64,000 nt of DNA, taken from assembly GCF_019649055.1 (NCBI RefSeq), contig NW_026570331.1:248001-312000 (forward strand), given 5' to 3'. The position numbers and the translations under genes are program-made. The stretch is from Paramacrobiotus metropolitanus (taxonomy: Eukaryota; Tardigrada; Eutardigrada; Parachela; Macrobiotidae). Positions 62,334 through 64,000 of the stretch are shown here, one piece after another. Numbering within the stretch: position 1 is the stretch's first letter; each line of letters opens with the position of its first letter. The notes under the pieces are model-generated. The model saw only the letters and a list, made by a program, of their open reading frames with translations, did not search any database and had not been told where the DNA came from.

Positions 62334-63271
62334 CCTTACCCAGTGATGTCGCCACAGAAGCGGCCAACACGCCCTCCAACTGGACTACCAAACTGAAGCA
62401 TCCCATTACCTTGAACGGCAAATGGGAAATGGCCCTGGTGGAACTGCAGTATTTAAATTCTTTCTATACTCTACCTACCGAGCAAAAAATTCAACTGGAT
62501 ATTGTCCGCGAATTTCGGGTTAAAAAAGAAGAAGACTTTATTGATAGCGTCAATTACGTTGTGCACCAAGAAATTTTGACGGTTCCTCCCGGAAATTATA
62601 AGAATGCCGAGCTTTTACTGCAAACCGTCAACAACTTAGCTCCTACAATCGGACCGTACATGGTGGATGACGCTGTACATCAGGATAAAAGTGCTTTGCC
62701 GGATAACAAAGCTTTCAACTTGCAATTTTTAACCTCAACAAACCACCGAGTGAAACTGCTTATTGGCAACGATCGAGTGTCAGTTACGTTTCCCCCTGGA
62801 TCCGTTACCTTGCAAAAAATACTAGGGTTTGAACAAGCGGAATTTAAACCAGATGTACCCGCAGAAACTCACTCCAATGCACTGGGACCCTTTCCGTTTG
62901 TTACCAAAACCAGTAGCATCAAGTACTTGTCATTCCTCAGTAAAGCTCCTCCACCTAAACTGACCACCTTCTTGTCGGAACGACCGGTGAACACCATGCT
63001 GGGGAACCAAAGCCTGTTTCTGTACAGTGATGTTGCAGACTACAGCCTGATTGGTGATACTGCCGCGCAGTTTTTGCGCGCTGTACCTATTAGAGGGGAG
63101 GTCAACCAAATTGTGGAAGCACGTTTCGACATTCCCCACTATGTTCCCGTATTACGCCAACATTTCGAAACTATTCATTTAACTATTGCCAACGACCTGG
63201 GTGACGACGCTAAATTTCAGACGGGAAAATCACTAGTAAAATTACATTTTCGACCACAACGCTTATACTGA
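62306..63271 (+). CDS. Minor capsid (penton-type) protein
   Basis: 321 residues from ATG 62,306, overlapping the integrase stop by 28 bases in another frame. The start MFEGAPFYITLPSDV and the WEMALVELQYLNSFYTLP strand are typical of the Polinton minor capsid family and are paired with the first element's 18,835-19,722 protein by position and sequence. Contains QILGFE-type jelly-roll text in the middle and ends KSLVKLHFRPQRLY. Intact. Confidence 0.8.
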   Translation: MFEGAPFYITLPSDVATEAANTPSNWTTKLKHPITLNGKWEMALVELQYLNSFYTLPTEQKIQLDIVREFRVKKEEDFIDSVNYVVHQEILTVPPGNYKNAELLLQTVNNLAPTIGPYMVDDAVHQDKSALPDNKAFNLQFLTSTNHRVKLLIGNDRVSVTFPPGSVTLQKILGFEQAEFKPDVPAETHSNALGPFPFVTKTSSIKYLSFLSKAPPPKLTTFLSERPVNTMLGNQSLFLYSDVADYSLIGDTAAQFLRAVPIRGEVNQIVEARFDIPHYVPVLRQHFETIHLTIANDLGDDAKFQTGKSLVKLHFRPQRLY

Positions 63272-63273
63272 AA

Positions 63274-63660
63274 ATGCCCCTCGTCGCCTATGTCCCAGAC
63301 CCGCGACGCTACGAAAACGTTTTCGTGAGCCAAACGGGAGGAAGTGCTCTCATTCGCTATCGTGGCACACTACAAAATGGATCCGGGTTCCCACAAATTT
63401 TGAAGAATTTATTTGCCAAAATTACCAACTTTGCCAAACCGATACTGCGTAGAGCAGCGCCGCATGCTAAAGCTGCTTTGGAAGCCGCCACCCCTCACTT
63501 GCAAGATGCGGCAACCGGGGTTATTAAAGAAGCAGGAGCGGCGATTGGTAAACGCCTAGTTTCGCAAGAAGGAGAAGGCGTTCGGAAGAAACAACGTGTT
63601 AAACGTAAAGTACATCGCATTAAACGTATTCCGCCAACCAGCATTCCGGACTTTTTCTAA
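63274..63660 (+). CDS. Small basic core protein
   Basis: 128 residues, starting 2 bases after the minor capsid stop. Helical middle with Ala-rich repeats (APHAKAALEAATPHL) and a Lys/Arg-rich end (RKKQRVKRKVHRIKR) closing in PPTSIPDFF. The position between minor and major capsid genes, and composition, suggest a DNA-condensing or cement virion protein. In the first element the Arg-rich stretch before the capsid gene occupies the same slot. Confidence 0.62.
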   Translation: MPLVAYVPDPRRYENVFVSQTGGSALIRYRGTLQNGSGFPQILKNLFAKITNFAKPILRRAAPHAKAALEAATPHLQDAATGVIKEAGAAIGKRLVSQEGEGVRKKQRVKRKVHRIKRIPPTSIPDFF

Positions 63661-63663
63661 ACA

Positions 63664-64000
63664 ATGGCAATGCTCATGATGGAACATTCCGAACCGGCCA
63701 TGCAGCTGGAAAATCAGCTGTTTGCCTTGCCGGCTACATTGACCGACCGCTGGCGTACCGAACACGAGAAACTGAACCCTACAACTATTTTGACCGACAA
63801 TGGATCCGCTGGTGACATTAATTTCTTTATACCACCTAGTACGGCTGGTCTGCTCAGTTTGGCAGATATGATATTGGAGTTGGAAGTGGGCATCAAAGTG
63901 CGTAAAACTACCGGTGACTGGGAATTGGTAACCGCGGATGATGGGGTGGCACCGGTCAATAATTTCTTGCACTCGCTCTTCTCATCCTGTCATGTAACGG
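63664..64000 (+). CDS. Major capsid protein, N-terminal part (F54H12.2-like)
   Basis: Starts at ATG 63,664, 3 bases after the core protein stop, and stays open to the window edge. INFFIPPSTAGLLSLADMI corresponds to the EFLIPSTEYYLDLADTML strand of the first element's capsid protein. The C-terminal part lies outside the window. Confidence 0.82.
   Translation, partial: MAMLMMEHSEPAMQLENQLFALPATLTDRWRTEHEKLNPTTILTDNGSAGDINFFIPPSTAGLLSLADMILELEVGIKVRKTTGDWELVTADDGVAPVNNFLHSLFSSCHVT

Larger units (their letters stand above)
59551..64000 (+). mobile_element. Second Polinton/Maverick (partial, runs off the window)
   Basis: Gene order on one strand: ATPase, small core protein, basic protein, integrase, minor capsid, core protein, major capsid. 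These proteins are clearly different in sequence from those of the first element, the integrase has a chromodomain, and no gene has an obvious intron. It is a separate lineage. The left end is undefined, and PolB, if present, lies outside. Confidence 0.88.

Overview
The window is nuclear DNA of a small-intron metazoan. Host-type genes have introns of about 50-310 bp with GT/AG ends. They include a one-exon class A GPCR with an atypical NRTW motif, an astacin joined to a tyrosine kinase, a serpin piece, an F-box remnant and a BTB remnant. A tardigrade or another ecdysozoan fits, but this is inference; no rRNA, tRNA or mitochondrial marker is present.

Layout. (1) 1-10,932: host region with the GPCR (2049-2990), a nine-exon gene predicted to encode signal peptide-astacin-TM-receptor tyrosine kinase (4297-7596), a decayed GPCR relic (~7750-7860) and a truncated serpin on the minus strand (~8775-9633). 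(2) 10,933-43,139: one ~32.2 kb virus-like element of the Polinton/Maverick-adintovirus type. It is bounded by two ~4.9 kb inverted-repeat arms (10,933-15,845 and 38,266-43,139). Each arm carries the same spliced gene for a mucin-like single-pass membrane protein, intact in the right arm and frameshifted in the left. The 22.4 kb interior holds an eIF2-beta-like zinc protein, a PPxY-bearing membrane protein, two dsRNA-binding ORFs, a spliced retroviral-type integrase, a minor capsid-like protein, a spliced double jelly-roll (F54H12.2-like) major capsid protein, a thymidylate kinase-like protein, two low-complexity proteins, ribonucleotide reductase small subunit, two BIR-type proteins, protein-primed-type family B DNA polymerase (broken), a packaging ATPase, a spliced acidic-tailed protein and a four-exon OTU cysteine protease. 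(3) 43,140-59,500: gene-poor, repeat-rich DNA with relics (F-box, channel-like exon, BTB exon), a CCTAAGAAA minisatellite inside inverted GACTCT arrays, and two copies of a dispersed repeat. (4) 59,551-64,000: the left part of a second, different Polinton: ATPase, small core proteins, chromodomain integrase, minor capsid, core protein and the start of the major capsid protein, running off the window.

How the genes fit together. The first element has a replication set (PolB, integrase), a virion set (major and minor capsid, ATPase), a nucleotide-supply set (RNR R2, TMK) and what looks like an anti-host set (dsRBD proteins, eIF2-beta mimic, BIR proteins, OTU protease). TATA boxes of the form TATATAA or close variants sit before at least eight of its genes. 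It seems inactive now: PolB carries a young LTR-flanked TRIM insertion (28,430-29,443, 5-bp target duplication) and a -1 frameshift at an A7 run (30,452-30,458). Most other ORFs remain open. The two most notable findings are this enlarged Polinton with its host-control genes and arm-encoded glycoprotein, and the astacin-kinase receptor.
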